From Rubrimonas sp036735545 (lineage in GTDB: Bacteria > Pseudomonadota > Alphaproteobacteria > Rhodobacterales > Rhodobacteraceae): a DNA stretch of 64,000 nt. The notes beneath the pieces are model-generated. The model was not told the DNA's origin. It did no database searches and saw only the letters and a program-made list of their open reading frames with translations. The stretch is taken from assembly GCA_036735545.1 (NCBI GenBank), contig DAINOD010000006.1, positions 1 to 64,000 of the forward strand, given 5' to 3'. Both the position numbers and the translations under genes were made by a program. Below, piece by piece: positions 37,360 through 46,700 of this stretch (its first letter is position 1; each line of letters begins with the position of its first letter).

Positions 37360-37369
37360 GCTTGCAAGC
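37360..37369. promoter_or_regulatory. Palindrome in the divergent purine-operon promoter region
   Basis: GCTTGCAAGC is a perfect 10-bp palindrome in the 81-base gap between uraH and the puuE-uraD fusion. A minus-strand TATACG (37335-37340) lies 19 bases from it, so the palindrome would overlap the -35 position for uraH. It may be an operator for a purine-responsive regulator encoded elsewhere; this is inference. Confidence 0.3.
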
Positions 37370-37386
37370 CCGCCGAGAGAGTTCCC

Positions 37387-38799
37387 ATGCGCTACCCCCG
37401 CGACATGCACGGCTACGGCGCCGAGCCGCCGAAAGCCGACTGGCCCGGCGGCGCCGCGGTCGCGCTGCAGATCGTGCTCAACTACGAGGAAGGCGGCGAG
37501 AACTGCGTCCTTCACGGCGACGCCGCCTCCGAGGCCTTCCTGTCCGAGATCGTCGGCGCCCAGCCCTGGCCGGGGATGCGGCACTGGAACATGGAGACGA
37601 TCTACGAATACGGCGCCCGGGCCGGCTTCTGGCGCATCCACCGCATGTTCACGGAGCGCGGCCTGCCGCTGACGGTCTACGGCGTGGCCACCGCGCTCGC
37701 CCGCGCCCCGGCGCAAGTGGAGGCGATGAAGGCCGCGGGCTGGGAGATCGCCAGCCACGGGCTGAAATGGATCGACTACCGCGACCATTCCCGCGAAGCG
37801 GAGCGGGCCGACATGCTCGCCGCCATCCGGCTGCATGCGGCGGCGGTGGGAGAGCGGCCGCTGGGCTGGTATCTGGGCCGCTGTTCCGAGAACTCGGTGG
37901 ACCTCGCGAGCGAGGAGGGCGGCTTCGCCTATGTCGCCGACAGCTACGCCGACGATCTGCCCTACTGGCGCGAGCATGGCGACAGGGCCCAGCTTTTCGT
38001 GCCCTACACCCTCGACGCCAACGACATGCGCTTCGCGGTGGCGCAGGGCTTCAACGCGGGCGACCAGTTCTTCGCCTATCTGCGCGACGCGCTCGACGTG
38101 CATCTGGCCGAGGGACGCGCGGGACGGCCGTCGATGATGAGCGTCGGGCTGCACTGCCGCCTCGTCGGGCGGCCGGGGCGGGCGGCGGCGCTGGCGCGGT
38201 TTCTCGACCATGCGCAGGGGCAGGGCGACGTCTGGTTCTGCACCCGTCTGGCGCTGGCGCGGCACTGGGCTGCGACGCATCCGTGGCGGCCGCGCGAACG
38301 CCCCTCGGCCATGGACCGGGCCGCCTTCGTGGCGGCCTTTGGCGGCGTGTTCGAGCACTCGCCCTGGGTCGCAGAACGCGCCTGGGACGGGGAGCTGGGC
38401 CCGCACCACGACACCGCCGTGGGGCTCTGGCACGCGCTGGCGATGCAGTTCCGCCTTGCGCCTGAGGTCGATCGGCTTGCCGTGCTGCGCGCCCATCCCG
38501 ACCTCGCCGGCAGGCTCGCGGCGGCGAAGCGGCTGACGGCGGAGTCGACCGCGGAGCAGGCCGCCGCCGGCCTCGACGCGCTGACGGATGCCGAGCGGGC
38601 GCGCTTCACCGTGCTGAACAAGGCCTACGCCGATCGCTTCGGCTTTCCCTTCATCATCGCCGCGCGCGACCACGACAAGGCGGGGATCCTCGCCGCCTTC
38701 GAGGCCCGCATCGCCAACACGCCGGCGCAGGAGTTCGCCGCCGCCTGCGCGCAGGTGGAGCGGATCGCCCGCCTGCGCATCGACGCCCTGCTGCCCTGA
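37387..38799 (+). CDS. puuE: Bifunctional allantoinase PuuE / OHCU decarboxylase UraD fusion
   Basis: A 470-residue fusion. Residues about 1-300 are a polysaccharide-deacetylase-fold allantoinase (PuuE): YGAEPPKADWPGGAAVALQIVLNYEEGGE, GWEIASHGLKWIDY and GWYLGRCSENSVDL. Residues about 310-470 are OHCU decarboxylase: LRAHPDLAGRLA with the catalytic His and NKAYADRFGFPFIIAARD. It therefore makes S-allantoin from OHCU and opens it to allantoate. It is the first gene of the plus-strand half of the purine locus and is divergent from uraH. The reversed order of activities along the chain relative to the pathway is normal for this fusion type. Confidence 0.94.
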   Translation: MRYPRDMHGYGAEPPKADWPGGAAVALQIVLNYEEGGENCVLHGDAASEAFLSEIVGAQPWPGMRHWNMETIYEYGARAGFWRIHRMFTERGLPLTVYGVATALARAPAQVEAMKAAGWEIASHGLKWIDYRDHSREAERADMLAAIRLHAAAVGERPLGWYLGRCSENSVDLASEEGGFAYVADSYADDLPYWREHGDRAQLFVPYTLDANDMRFAVAQGFNAGDQFFAYLRDALDVHLAEGRAGRPSMMSVGLHCRLVGRPGRAAALARFLDHAQGQGDVWFCTRLALARHWAATHPWRPRERPSAMDRAAFVAAFGGVFEHSPWVAERAWDGELGPHHDTAVGLWHALAMQFRLAPEVDRLAVLRAHPDLAGRLAAAKRLTAESTAEQAAAGLDALTDAERARFTVLNKAYADRFGFPFIIAARDHDKAGILAAFEARIANTPAQEFAAACAQVERIARLRIDALLP

Positions 38800-38807
38800 G
38801 AGAGCCC

Positions 38808-39791
38808 ATGAACGCCACAGACCTTCCCGACTTCGCCCGCGGCTGCGTCAACCTCGCCTCGGCGCGGCTTGGCGCGGTCGGCCTCTCCACGACCGACGAG
38901 TTCTTCGCGCCGCTGTCGCGGATGCTGGACGACCGGCCGGCGGAGTTCTTCCCCGACCGCTACGACGACAACGGCAAGTGGATGGACGGCTGGGAGAGCC
39001 GGCGCCGCCGCGTGCCGGGCCACGACTGGGCGGTGGTCCGCCTCGCCGCGCCGGGGCGGATCGCGGGCTTCGACGTCGACACCCGCCACTTCACCGGCAA
39101 CTATCCCCCCGCTTGCCGCATCGAGGGCTGGATGGGCGCCGGCGACCCGGCGGACGATGCGGCTTGGGTCGAGCTGTCGCCCATGGCGCCGCTGGGCCCC
39201 AGCGCGCAGCATTTCCTGCCCGCCGTCTCGGACGCCGCCGTCAGCCACATCCGCCTGCACATCCACCCCGACGGCGGCGTGGCGCGGCTGCGGGTCTACG
39301 GCCGGCCCGTGCTCGCGGCCGAGGGGACCATCGAGCTGTCGGGCGCGCTGAACGGGGGCCGCGTGCTTGGCTGGTCCAACGCCCATTACGGCGACATCCA
39401 GCATGTCCTGTTCCCCGACCGCGGGCTCACCATGGGCGACGGCTGGGAGACGCGGCGGCTGCGCGTTCCCGGCAACGACTGGCTGGTGCTGCGGCTGGCG
39501 GGCCGGGGCTTGGTCGAGCGCATCGTGGTCGACACCCTGCACAACAAGGGCAACTTCCCCGAGAACTGCTCGCTGCAGGGCGCCGACATGGGGGCGATGG
39601 GCGACGGCCTCGACGCCGCCGTGACGCAGGCGGCGATGTTCTGGCCGGAACTGGCGCCCCGCACGACCCTCACCGCCGACAGCCTGCACGAGATCGCGCC
39701 CGTTGCGCTGGGCCCCGTCACCCATGTCCGGCTGAACATCTTCCCCGACGGCGGCATCAGCCGGTTGCGGCTGTTCGGCCGGCTGGCGTGA
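38808..39791 (+). CDS. alc: Allantoicase
   Basis: A 327-residue enzyme made of two jelly-roll repeats, each with the pattern DGWE(S/T)RR-R-R/L-VPG-DW and IRLHIHPDGGVARLRVYG / VRLNIFPDGGISRLRLFG. It splits allantoate into ureidoglycolate and urea. It starts eight bases after the puuE-uraD stop and overlaps the next gene (GTGA). Confidence 0.95.
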   Translation: MNATDLPDFARGCVNLASARLGAVGLSTTDEFFAPLSRMLDDRPAEFFPDRYDDNGKWMDGWESRRRRVPGHDWAVVRLAAPGRIAGFDVDTRHFTGNYPPACRIEGWMGAGDPADDAAWVELSPMAPLGPSAQHFLPAVSDAAVSHIRLHIHPDGGVARLRVYGRPVLAAEGTIELSGALNGGRVLGWSNAHYGDIQHVLFPDRGLTMGDGWETRRLRVPGNDWLVLRLAGRGLVERIVVDTLHNKGNFPENCSLQGADMGAMGDGLDAAVTQAAMFWPELAPRTTLTADSLHEIAPVALGPVTHVRLNIFPDGGISRLRLFGRLA

Positions 39792-40279
39792 GGGCGATCG
39801 TCGCCGCGCCGTTGAGCGCCGCGGTCTTCGCCCCCTTCGGCCATGTCATCGCCACGCCGGGGGCGGAGCGACGCGCCATCAACGCCGGCCGCTGCATCCG
39901 CCACCACGACCTGGCGCCGGTGGAGGTCCTTTCCGGCCGCGCGGGGCTGTCGCTGTTCGTCAGCGAGCCGGTGAGCCTGCCCCACGCCTTCGACCTGATG
40001 GAGCGCCATCCGGAGGGGTCGCAGGCCTTCATGCCGCTGTCCGACGCGCCCTTCCTCGTGATCGTGGCGCCGGATGCGGGTGGAGCGCCGGGAGCGCCGC
40101 TGGCCTTCGTCACGGCGCCGGGGCAGGGGGTCAGCTACCGCGCGGGCGTGTGGCACGGGGTGCTGACGCCCCTGGAGGCGTCACAGCGGTTCCTCGTCGT
40201 GGACCGCATCGGACCGGGCGCGAACCTGCAGGAGCATCGGTGGGCCGAGGCGTGGACGGTGACCGCCCCGCAGGCGTAG
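39788..40279 (+). CDS. allA: Ureidoglycolate lyase
   Basis: A 163-residue cupin-like lyase giving glyoxylate and urea from ureidoglycolate. It has the family pattern FAPFGHVIATPGAERRAINAGRC, MERHPEGSQAFMPL and YRAGVWHGVLTPL. GTG at 39788 overlaps the allantoicase stop. With the upstream genes this completes urate to glyoxylate without allantoate amidohydrolase. Confidence 0.93.
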   Translation: MRAIVAAPLSAAVFAPFGHVIATPGAERRAINAGRCIRHHDLAPVEVLSGRAGLSLFVSEPVSLPHAFDLMERHPEGSQAFMPLSDAPFLVIVAPDAGGAPGAPLAFVTAPGQGVSYRAGVWHGVLTPLEASQRFLVVDRIGPGANLQEHRWAEAWTVTAPQA

Positions 40280-40304
40280 GCTGCGCGGCAGGAGGAGCCG
40301 CCCC

Positions 40305-41831
40305 ATGAACATCGCCGCACCCGTGACCCCCCGCATCCTGCGCCTGCATCCAGACGACGACGTGCTGATCGCCGTCGACCGCGCCGAGCCCGGCCAGCCG
40401 CTCGGCGAGGGGATCGTCGCGGCGGCGCGCATCCCGCGCGGGCACAAGGCGGCGGCCCGGCCGCTGGCGGCGGGCGAGCCGGTGCGCAAGTTCGGCCAGA
40501 TCATCGGCGTCGCCACCGCCGCCATCGCGCCGGGCGAGCATGTCCACGAGCACAACCTCGGCATGGCCGACTTCGCCCGCGACCACGCTTTCGGCGTCGA
40601 GGCGCGGGCCGTCGATCCGCTTGCGGTGGAGACCTTCAAGGGCTTCCACCGCGAGGGCGGCAAGGTCGGCACGCGCAACTATGTCGGCATCCTCACCTCG
40701 GTGAACTGCTCGGCCTCCGTCGCCACCTTCATCGCGCGGGAGGCGCAGCGCTCCGGCCTGCTCGACCGCTTTTCCAACGTGGACGGCGTGATCCCGCTGA
40801 CCCACGGCGGCGGCTGCGCGCTCGACGTGGGCGGCGAGGGCTACGAGGTGCTCAAGCGCACCCAGTGGGGTTACGCCGCCAACCCCAACATGGCTGCGGT
40901 CATCATGGTGGGCCTGGGTTGCGAGGGCTTCCAGATCGCCCGCTTCAAGGATCTCTACGGCATTCAGGAGAGCGACCGCTTCCGCTCCATGACCATCCAG
41001 GAGGTCGGCGGCACGCGGAAGACCGTCGAGCGCGGCGTGGCGATGCTGACCGAGATGCTGCCCGCGGCCGACGCCTGCCGCCGTGCGCCGGCGCCCGCCT
41101 CGGCGCTGACGCTGGCGCTGCAGTGCGGCGGCTCGGACGGCTATTCGGGGATCACGGCGAACCCCGCGCTGGGCGTGGCGTCGGACATCCTCGTGGCGCA
41201 GGGCGGGGCCGCGGTGCTGGGCGAGACGCCCGAGATCTACGGCGCCGAGCACCTGCTCACGCGCCGGGCCGTCAGCCCCGCGGTCGGCGAGAAGCTGCTC
41301 GAGCGCATCCGCTGGTGGGAGGACTACACCGCCCGCAACCGCATGGCGATGAACAACAACCCTTCGCCCGGCAACAAGCAGGGCGGCCTGACCACGATTC
41401 TCGAGAAGTCGCTGGGCGCCGCGGCCAAGGGCGGCTCGGCGCCGCTGGCGGCGGTGTGGGAGTACGCCGAGCCGATCACCGCGCGCGGCTTCAGCTTCAT
41501 GGACACCCCCGGCTACGATCCCGTCTCGGTGACCGGGCAGGTGGCGGGCGGCTGCAACCTGATCGCCTTCACCACGGGGCGCGGCTCGGCCTATGGCTGC
41601 AAGCCGGTGCCGTCGCTGAAGCTCGCCACCAACACGGCGATGTTCGAGAAGATGGTCGAGGACATGGACGTCAACTGCGGCGACGTGCTCGACGGCGTGT
41701 CGCTGGCAGAAAAGGGACGCGAGATCTTCGACGCCCTGCTCGCCGCCGCGTCGGGCGCGCGCACCAAGTCCGAGGCGCTGGGCTACGGCGACGCGGAGTT
41801 CAACCCGTGGGTGATCGGCGCGACCATGTGA
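40305..41831 (+). CDS. UxaA/GarD-family (altronate/galactarate-type) dehydratase
   Basis: A 508-residue iron-dependent sugar-acid dehydratase homologue. The N-terminal SAF domain (about 1-85) has ILRLHPDDDVLIAVD, RKFGQIIGVA and HVHEHNL. The catalytic UxaA domain has VGTRNYVGILTSVNCSASV, LTHGGGCALD, VGLGCEG, LQCGGSDGYSGITANPA and MNNNPSPGNKQGG. AGGAGG lies eight bases before the ATG. UxaA acts on D-altronate and GarD on galactarate; why it follows the allantoin genes is unclear, though glyoxylate-derived hydroxy-acids are thinkable substrates. Confidence 0.9.
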   Translation: MNIAAPVTPRILRLHPDDDVLIAVDRAEPGQPLGEGIVAAARIPRGHKAAARPLAAGEPVRKFGQIIGVATAAIAPGEHVHEHNLGMADFARDHAFGVEARAVDPLAVETFKGFHREGGKVGTRNYVGILTSVNCSASVATFIAREAQRSGLLDRFSNVDGVIPLTHGGGCALDVGGEGYEVLKRTQWGYAANPNMAAVIMVGLGCEGFQIARFKDLYGIQESDRFRSMTIQEVGGTRKTVERGVAMLTEMLPAADACRRAPAPASALTLALQCGGSDGYSGITANPALGVASDILVAQGGAAVLGETPEIYGAEHLLTRRAVSPAVGEKLLERIRWWEDYTARNRMAMNNNPSPGNKQGGLTTILEKSLGAAAKGGSAPLAAVWEYAEPITARGFSFMDTPGYDPVSVTGQVAGGCNLIAFTTGRGSAYGCKPVPSLKLATNTAMFEKMVEDMDVNCGDVLDGVSLAEKGREIFDALLAAASGARTKSEALGYGDAEFNPWVIGATM

Positions 41832-41911
41832 GCGCCGTTTGACATCGACCAAAGCGCCGGCGACGCCCCCCGCCTAGGCTGCGGCGGTGTTCCCCTGGAG
41901 GAGACCGGCCG

Positions 41912-42934
41912 ATGCCCCGCACCATGAAAGCCGCCGTCGTAACGCGCCTCGGCGCGCCACTTGAGATACGCGACGTCCCCGTGCCCGCGATCGGGCCGGG
42001 GCAGATCCTCGTGCGCGTGCGCGCCAGCGGCGTCTGCCACACCGACCTGCACGCCGCGATGGGCGACTGGCCGGTCAAGCCGACGCCCCCCTTCATCCCC
42101 GGCCACGAGGGCGTGGGCGAGGTCGCAGAGATCGGCCCGGGCGTCACCCACCTGAAGGAAGGCGACCGGGTGGGGATGCCGTGGCTGCACTCCGCATGCG
42201 GCCGCTGCCCCCACTGCGTGGGCGGCTGGGAGACGCTGTGCGAGAGCCAGCAGATGACAGGCTACACCGTGGACGGCGGCTATGCGGAGTATGTCCGCGC
42301 CGACGCCGACTATGTCGGGCTGCTGCCCGCCGGGCTGGAGTGGGGCGCCGCCGCCCCGGTGCTGTGCGCGGGCGTGACCGTCTACAAGGGCCTGAAGGAG
42401 ACCGAGGCGCGACCCGGCCAGTGGGTCGCGGTGTCGGGGATCGGCGGGCTCGGGCACATGGCCGTGCAGTATGCCTGCGCGATGGGGTTGCATGTGATCG
42501 CCGTGGACGTGGCGGAGGACAAGCTGGCGCTGGCCCGCCGGCTTGGCGCCGCGATCGCGCTGAACGCCGCGGAGGTGGACGTGGCCGCCGAGGCGCAGAA
42601 ACTGGTCGGCGGCGTCCATGGCGCGCTGGTGACGGCGGTCAGCACGCAGGCCTTCGCGCAGGCGGTGGGGATGCTGCGGCGCGGCGGATTCCTGTCGCTG
42701 GTCGGTCTGCCGCCCGGCGCCTTTCCGCTGCCAATCTTCGAGGTGGTGCTGAAGCGGATCACCGTGCGCGGCTCCATCGTCGGCACGCGCAACGATCTGC
42801 GGGAGGCGCTGGACTTCGCCGGTCAGGGGCTGGTGGCCAGCCATTTCGCGTGGGACGAGATCGACAACATCAACGCGATCTTCGACCGCATGAAGCAGGG
42901 CGCCATCGAGGGCCGGATCGTTCTGCGGATGTGA
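41912..42934 (+). CDS. Zinc-dependent alcohol dehydrogenase (AdhP-like)
   Basis: A 340-residue NAD-dependent MDR dehydrogenase. The catalytic zinc site is CHTDLHAAMGDWPVKPTPPFIPGHEGVGEV (about residues 39-65). The structural zinc cysteines lie in ACGRCPHCVGGWETLC, and the Rossmann motif is VSGIGGLGHMAVQYA. It closely follows the AdhA/AdhP type that oxidises primary alcohols. TGGAGGAGA lies upstream of the ATG. It may be co-transcribed with the dehydratase, but the 80-base gap contains promoter-like TAGGCT. Confidence 0.95.
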   Translation: MPRTMKAAVVTRLGAPLEIRDVPVPAIGPGQILVRVRASGVCHTDLHAAMGDWPVKPTPPFIPGHEGVGEVAEIGPGVTHLKEGDRVGMPWLHSACGRCPHCVGGWETLCESQQMTGYTVDGGYAEYVRADADYVGLLPAGLEWGAAAPVLCAGVTVYKGLKETEARPGQWVAVSGIGGLGHMAVQYACAMGLHVIAVDVAEDKLALARRLGAAIALNAAEVDVAAEAQKLVGGVHGALVTAVSTQAFAQAVGMLRRGGFLSLVGLPPGAFPLPIFEVVLKRITVRGSIVGTRNDLREALDFAGQGLVASHFAWDEIDNINAIFDRMKQGAIEGRIVLRM

Positions 42935-42982
42935 GCCGCCCGGTCGCCATGCTAGCCTGAAGTCGTTGCGCGGGAGGCGGCC

Positions 42983-44983
42983 ATGGGTTGGGCGAAGCGG
43001 ATCGGGTTCGTGGTCGCGCTCCTGGCGCTGCTGGCGGCGGGCCTGGTCGCAATGGTCGACTGGCGCGGGCGCGTCGAGGCCGCGCTGACCGCCACGCTGG
43101 GGCGGGCCGTCACCGCCTCGGGCGGCGTCTCGGTGGGGCTGCTGCCGTTCCCGTGGATCGAACTGCGCGAGGTGCGCGTCGCCGGGGCCGAGTTCGGGCC
43201 GGAGACGCTGGCCGAGGCGACCCTGGTGCGCCTGTCGCTGGCCGTGGGGCCCTTGTGGCGCGGCGAAGCGGATCTCCCCTCGGCCGAGGTGGACGGGCTC
43301 CGGCTCTCGCTGGCGCGCGACGGCGCCGGGCGGGGCAACTGGGAGTTCTCGCGCGAGCGCGCCCGGCCGTCGGGCGGCGAGGGCTGGACACCGACCGCGG
43401 TCGTCCTGCGCCGGGGCGCCGTTCATCTGGAGCGGCTCAGCTTCATGGCCCGGCCCGAGGGGGCTGAGGAGGTCGTCGAGGAGGTGGCGTTCGAGGCGGC
43501 TTTCGCCGCGGCGGGCCCCGACCGCGCCGCGCTGTTCGCCGCGCTGACCGGCGAGGTCGCGGCGCGCGCCCCGACGCTGGCGCTTGGCGGGCGCCGGCTG
43601 ACCGGGGCGGCCGCGACGGCGGCCTATGTCGGCGAGGGTCAGTGGCGGGTGACGATGGAGGGCGTGGCCGACGGCGCATCGCTGGCCCTGCGCGTCGATC
43701 TCGACCATCCCTTGCGCGCGCTCGACGGCGAGCCGCTGGTCTTCGCGGCGGAGGCGAAGGTTGGCGAGGCGTCCTCGCACGCCTCGGGCGCGCTGGCGCT
43801 CGACCTGTCCGGCGCCGCGCCCGCGCTCGACGCCCGCGTGGACTTCGGCGTCCTCGACCTCGCGGCGCTGGGCGGCGCGCCGACCCCGGCCCCGCGCGAC
43901 GGCCGCCTGATCCCGCCCACGCCGCTGCCGCGCTTCGCCCTGCCGGCGCTGACGGCGACGCTGCGGCTGTCGGCCGGGCGGGTGGTAGCGCCGGGCGGCG
44001 CCGTGCTGGAGGCGCCGCGCGGGACCGTCACGCTGGGCGATGGCGCGCTGGCCCTGACCGAATTCGAGGCGGGCCATGCGGGCGGGCGCATCTCCGGCGG
44101 CGGACGCTACGCGCCCGCGACAGGGCGCCTTTCGCTGCGCCTGACGGCGAACGGGCTCGCCGCGACGGCGCTGGCGGCCTCGACCCCGGCGCTGGATCTC
44201 GGCGGCGCGCGGGTGGGGCTGGACCTCGACCTCGCCGGCGCGGGGGGCGACCTGCGTGCGCTGGCGGCGACGCTAGACGGACGGGCGGAGCTGCGGCTGT
44301 CGGGGGGGCGGCTGCGGCTGACGGGTGGGCGGTCGCCGGTGGCCGGTCTGGGCGACGTCCTCGACCCGATGATGGGCGGCGGCGGCCAGGCCGTTCGCTG
44401 CGCGCTGACCCGCTGGCGCATCGACCGCGGCGTCGCCACGAGCCTCGGCATGGTGCTCGACAGCGAGGGGCTTTCGGCGTCGGGGCGCGGGACGGTGAAC
44501 CTGCGCGACGAGAGCCTCGATCTTGTGGTGGCCGCACGCCCCTTCGACAGCGCGCTGCTGCCGCTGGCAGCGGTGTTCCGCGTCGGCGGCACGCTGGCGG
44601 CGCCCCGGGCCGCGCTGGCGCCGGAGACGCTCCTGACATCGGCGGGCGCGCTGGCCGGGGCGGCGGCGCGGGTGAACCCGCTCGGCGCCATCGCCGCGCT
44701 GGCGGTCGCCCACGCCGCCAACGACCGCGCGCCCGGCTGCGCCGCCGCGCTGGAGCGCGCCGAGAGCCTGCCCGCCCTGCCGCTGGCCGCCATCGGCGGG
44801 GCCGCGCTGGGCGCGGTCGGCGACGCGGTCGGCGCCGCGGGGCGGGGCGCAGGCGCTGCGGCGGGCGCTGCGGCGGGCGCCGTAGGCGGGGCCGCGCGCG
44901 GCGCGGCGGAGGGGCTCGGCGGGGCCGTGGGCGGCGCCGTGGAGGGCGTCGGGCGCGGGCTGCGCGGCCTGTTCGGGAACTGA
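42983..44983 (+). CDS. AsmA-family protein
   Basis: A 666-residue envelope protein anchored by one N-terminal helix (about 8-28, FVVALLALLAAGLVAMVDW). The AsmA domain follows (VTASGGVSVGLLPFPWIELREVRVAG near the start; ALDLGGARVGLDLDLAGAGGDL and SGRGTVNLRDESLDLVVAARP near the C-terminal part). AsmA-like proteins are thought to act in lipid transport or outer-membrane homeostasis. The last about 60 residues are an Ala/Gly repeat (AAGAAAGAVGGAARGAAEGLGG), probably low-complexity. It converges on the ligase gene with a four-base gap. Confidence 0.87.
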   Translation: MGWAKRIGFVVALLALLAAGLVAMVDWRGRVEAALTATLGRAVTASGGVSVGLLPFPWIELREVRVAGAEFGPETLAEATLVRLSLAVGPLWRGEADLPSAEVDGLRLSLARDGAGRGNWEFSRERARPSGGEGWTPTAVVLRRGAVHLERLSFMARPEGAEEVVEEVAFEAAFAAAGPDRAALFAALTGEVAARAPTLALGGRRLTGAAATAAYVGEGQWRVTMEGVADGASLALRVDLDHPLRALDGEPLVFAAEAKVGEASSHASGALALDLSGAAPALDARVDFGVLDLAALGGAPTPAPRDGRLIPPTPLPRFALPALTATLRLSAGRVVAPGGAVLEAPRGTVTLGDGALALTEFEAGHAGGRISGGGRYAPATGRLSLRLTANGLAATALAASTPALDLGGARVGLDLDLAGAGGDLRALAATLDGRAELRLSGGRLRLTGGRSPVAGLGDVLDPMMGGGGQAVRCALTRWRIDRGVATSLGMVLDSEGLSASGRGTVNLRDESLDLVVAARPFDSALLPLAAVFRVGGTLAAPRAALAPETLLTSAGALAGAAARVNPLGAIAALAVAHAANDRAPGCAAALERAESLPALPLAAIGGAALGAVGDAVGAAGRGAGAAAGAAAGAVGGAARGAAEGLGGAVGGAVEGVGRGLRGLFGN

Positions 44984-44987
44984 CGCC

Positions 44988-46616
44988 TCAGCCCGCCCAG
45001 CGCTCAAGGGTCTCCAACCGGTCGGCCTCGGCGGCCGGCTTGTCCCACCGGATGCGCTTGATGCGGGGAAAGCGCATCGCCACCCCCGACTTGTGGCGCG
45101 TCGATCGCTGAACGGCGTCGAAGGCCACCTCCAGCACCAGCGCCGGGCGCACGGCGCGGACGGGCCCGAAACGCTCGGTGGTGTTGTCGCGCACGAACTT
45201 GTCGAGCTTGGTCAGTTCGGCGTCGGTGAAGCCGGAATAGGCCTTGCCCACCGGCGTCAGCTCCGGCCCCTCCGGCCCTTCGCGCCAGGCGCCGAAGGTG
45301 AAGTCGCTGTAGAAGCTCGACCGTTTGCCGTGGCCGCGCTGGGCGTACATCAGCACGCAGTCGGCGGTCAGCGGCGCGCGCTTCCACTTGAACCATTCGC
45401 CCATCGGCCGGCCGGGCAGATAGGCCCCGGCGCGGCGCTTGAGCATCAGCCCCTCCTGCGCCGCGTCGCGGGCGCCGGCGCGCAGGGCCGCCAGCGCCGC
45501 CCAGTCGGCGAAGGGCGCGAGCGGCGAGACGTCGAGGCCGTGCGCCGCGGCGAAGGCCTCCAGCCGCGCGCGACGCTCGTCGAAGGGCAGGGCGCGCAGG
45601 TCCTCCCGCCCGTCGTGCAGCAGGTCGTAGGCGCGCACGAAGGCGGGCCGCTCGGCGAGGTCGCGCGCCGTGACGCGCTTGCGACCCAGCCGCTTCTGCA
45701 AGTCGGAGAAGGGCGCCGCCGCGCCGTCCGGCCCGCGGACCAGCAGTTCGCCGTCGACGCAGCCTCGCCAGTCCATGGCGGCCAGCACGTCGGGAAAGGC
45801 GGTCCCGAAGTCCTCGCCGGTGCGCGACCACAGCGCGCGGCCGGAGGGGCCCGCGGCGGCCTGCACGCGCACCCCGTCCCACTTCCACTCGGCCGCCCAC
45901 TCGGCCGGGTTCATCCGGTCAGCCAGCCGCGCCAGCGTCTCGGCGTCGGTCTCGGCGTTCTCCCGCGTCTCGGCGGCGGCGTAGAGAAACGCCTCGACCG
46001 GATGGGCCAGCATCATCGGGCGAAAACCCAGCGCGCGGTCCACGACGGGCTCCGGGCCGCCGGCGAGCCAGACGAAAAGGTCCTCGTAGGGCGGCGTCAG
46101 ACCGGGCCACAACTCCTCGATGTCCTCCACCGGCTTGCCTGACCACTGCGCCAGCGCCGTGCGCGCCAGCCGCGCCGAGACGCCCACGCGCAGGCCCCCG
46201 GCGCAGAGCTTGACCAGCGCGAAGCGCTCGGACGGCCCCATGCGGTCGAACAGCGCCGCCACCGCCCCGGGCAGGGCGGCGCGGGGCGCTTCGCGCAGGG
46301 CGGCCACCACGACGCCGAGGCGCGGGGCGTCGCCGTCAAGGGTGGGCGAGGGCCAGATCAGCGAGACAGTCTCGGCCAGATCGCCGACGAAGTCGTAGGA
46401 CAGCCGGAACAGCGTCGGGTCCACCCGCGTTTCGACCAGAGCGCGGAACAGCGAGGCGGTCAGGTTGGGCATGTCGAGCCCGTCGGCCAGCGCCGCCAGC
46501 GCCCAGCCGCGGTCCGGGTCCGGCGCCTCGTCGAGATAATCCGCGATCAAGGCAAGCTTGGCGCTGCGGCCGGGGCTGTATACGAGTTCTTCGAGAAGTC
46601 GTGCGAAGGGTGTCAT
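44988..46616 (-). CDS. ATP-dependent DNA ligase
   Basis: A 542-residue ligase with an N-terminal helical DNA-binding domain (about 1-190), an adenylation domain with the nucleophile Lys in EWKWDGVRVQ (about 230-240), VDGELLV, LMLKRR and EWFKWKR, and an OB-fold end with GRFGPVR-like text and VAMRFPRIKRIRWDK. It resembles the cisplatin-associated or LigC-type ligases of alphaproteobacteria that assist repair; LigA would be the replicative enzyme. Start ATG 46616 (MTPFARLLEELVYSP) fits the family; an in-frame ATG at 46628 adds four residues. Confidence 0.93.
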   Translation of the reverse strand: MTPFARLLEELVYSPGRSAKLALIADYLDEAPDPDRGWALAALADGLDMPNLTASLFRALVETRVDPTLFRLSYDFVGDLAETVSLIWPSPTLDGDAPRLGVVVAALREAPRAALPGAVAALFDRMGPSERFALVKLCAGGLRVGVSARLARTALAQWSGKPVEDIEELWPGLTPPYEDLFVWLAGGPEPVVDRALGFRPMMLAHPVEAFLYAAAETRENAETDAETLARLADRMNPAEWAAEWKWDGVRVQAAAGPSGRALWSRTGEDFGTAFPDVLAAMDWRGCVDGELLVRGPDGAAAPFSDLQKRLGRKRVTARDLAERPAFVRAYDLLHDGREDLRALPFDERRARLEAFAAAHGLDVSPLAPFADWAALAALRAGARDAAQEGLMLKRRAGAYLPGRPMGEWFKWKRAPLTADCVLMYAQRGHGKRSSFYSDFTFGAWREGPEGPELTPVGKAYSGFTDAELTKLDKFVRDNTTERFGPVRAVRPALVLEVAFDAVQRSTRHKSGVAMRFPRIKRIRWDKPAAEADRLETLERWAG

Positions 46617-46700
46617 GAGTGTAAACATAGCGCGCAAGTCCGGCGCGGCGCAGCGCCGGATCGGCCCCGCACGGGGCGCTTGAGAGGATCGGAACGGCGG

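Noticed and set aside
41839..41881. TTGACA followed by TAGGCT as a promoter for the alcohol dehydrogenase gene
   Set aside because: The spacing is about 30 bases, too long for a normal promoter.
44830..44970. Tandem repeat in the 3-prime end of the AsmA-like gene
   Set aside because: It is an irregular Ala/Gly codon run rather than a true repeat unit and does not look like a mobile or CRISPR-like element.
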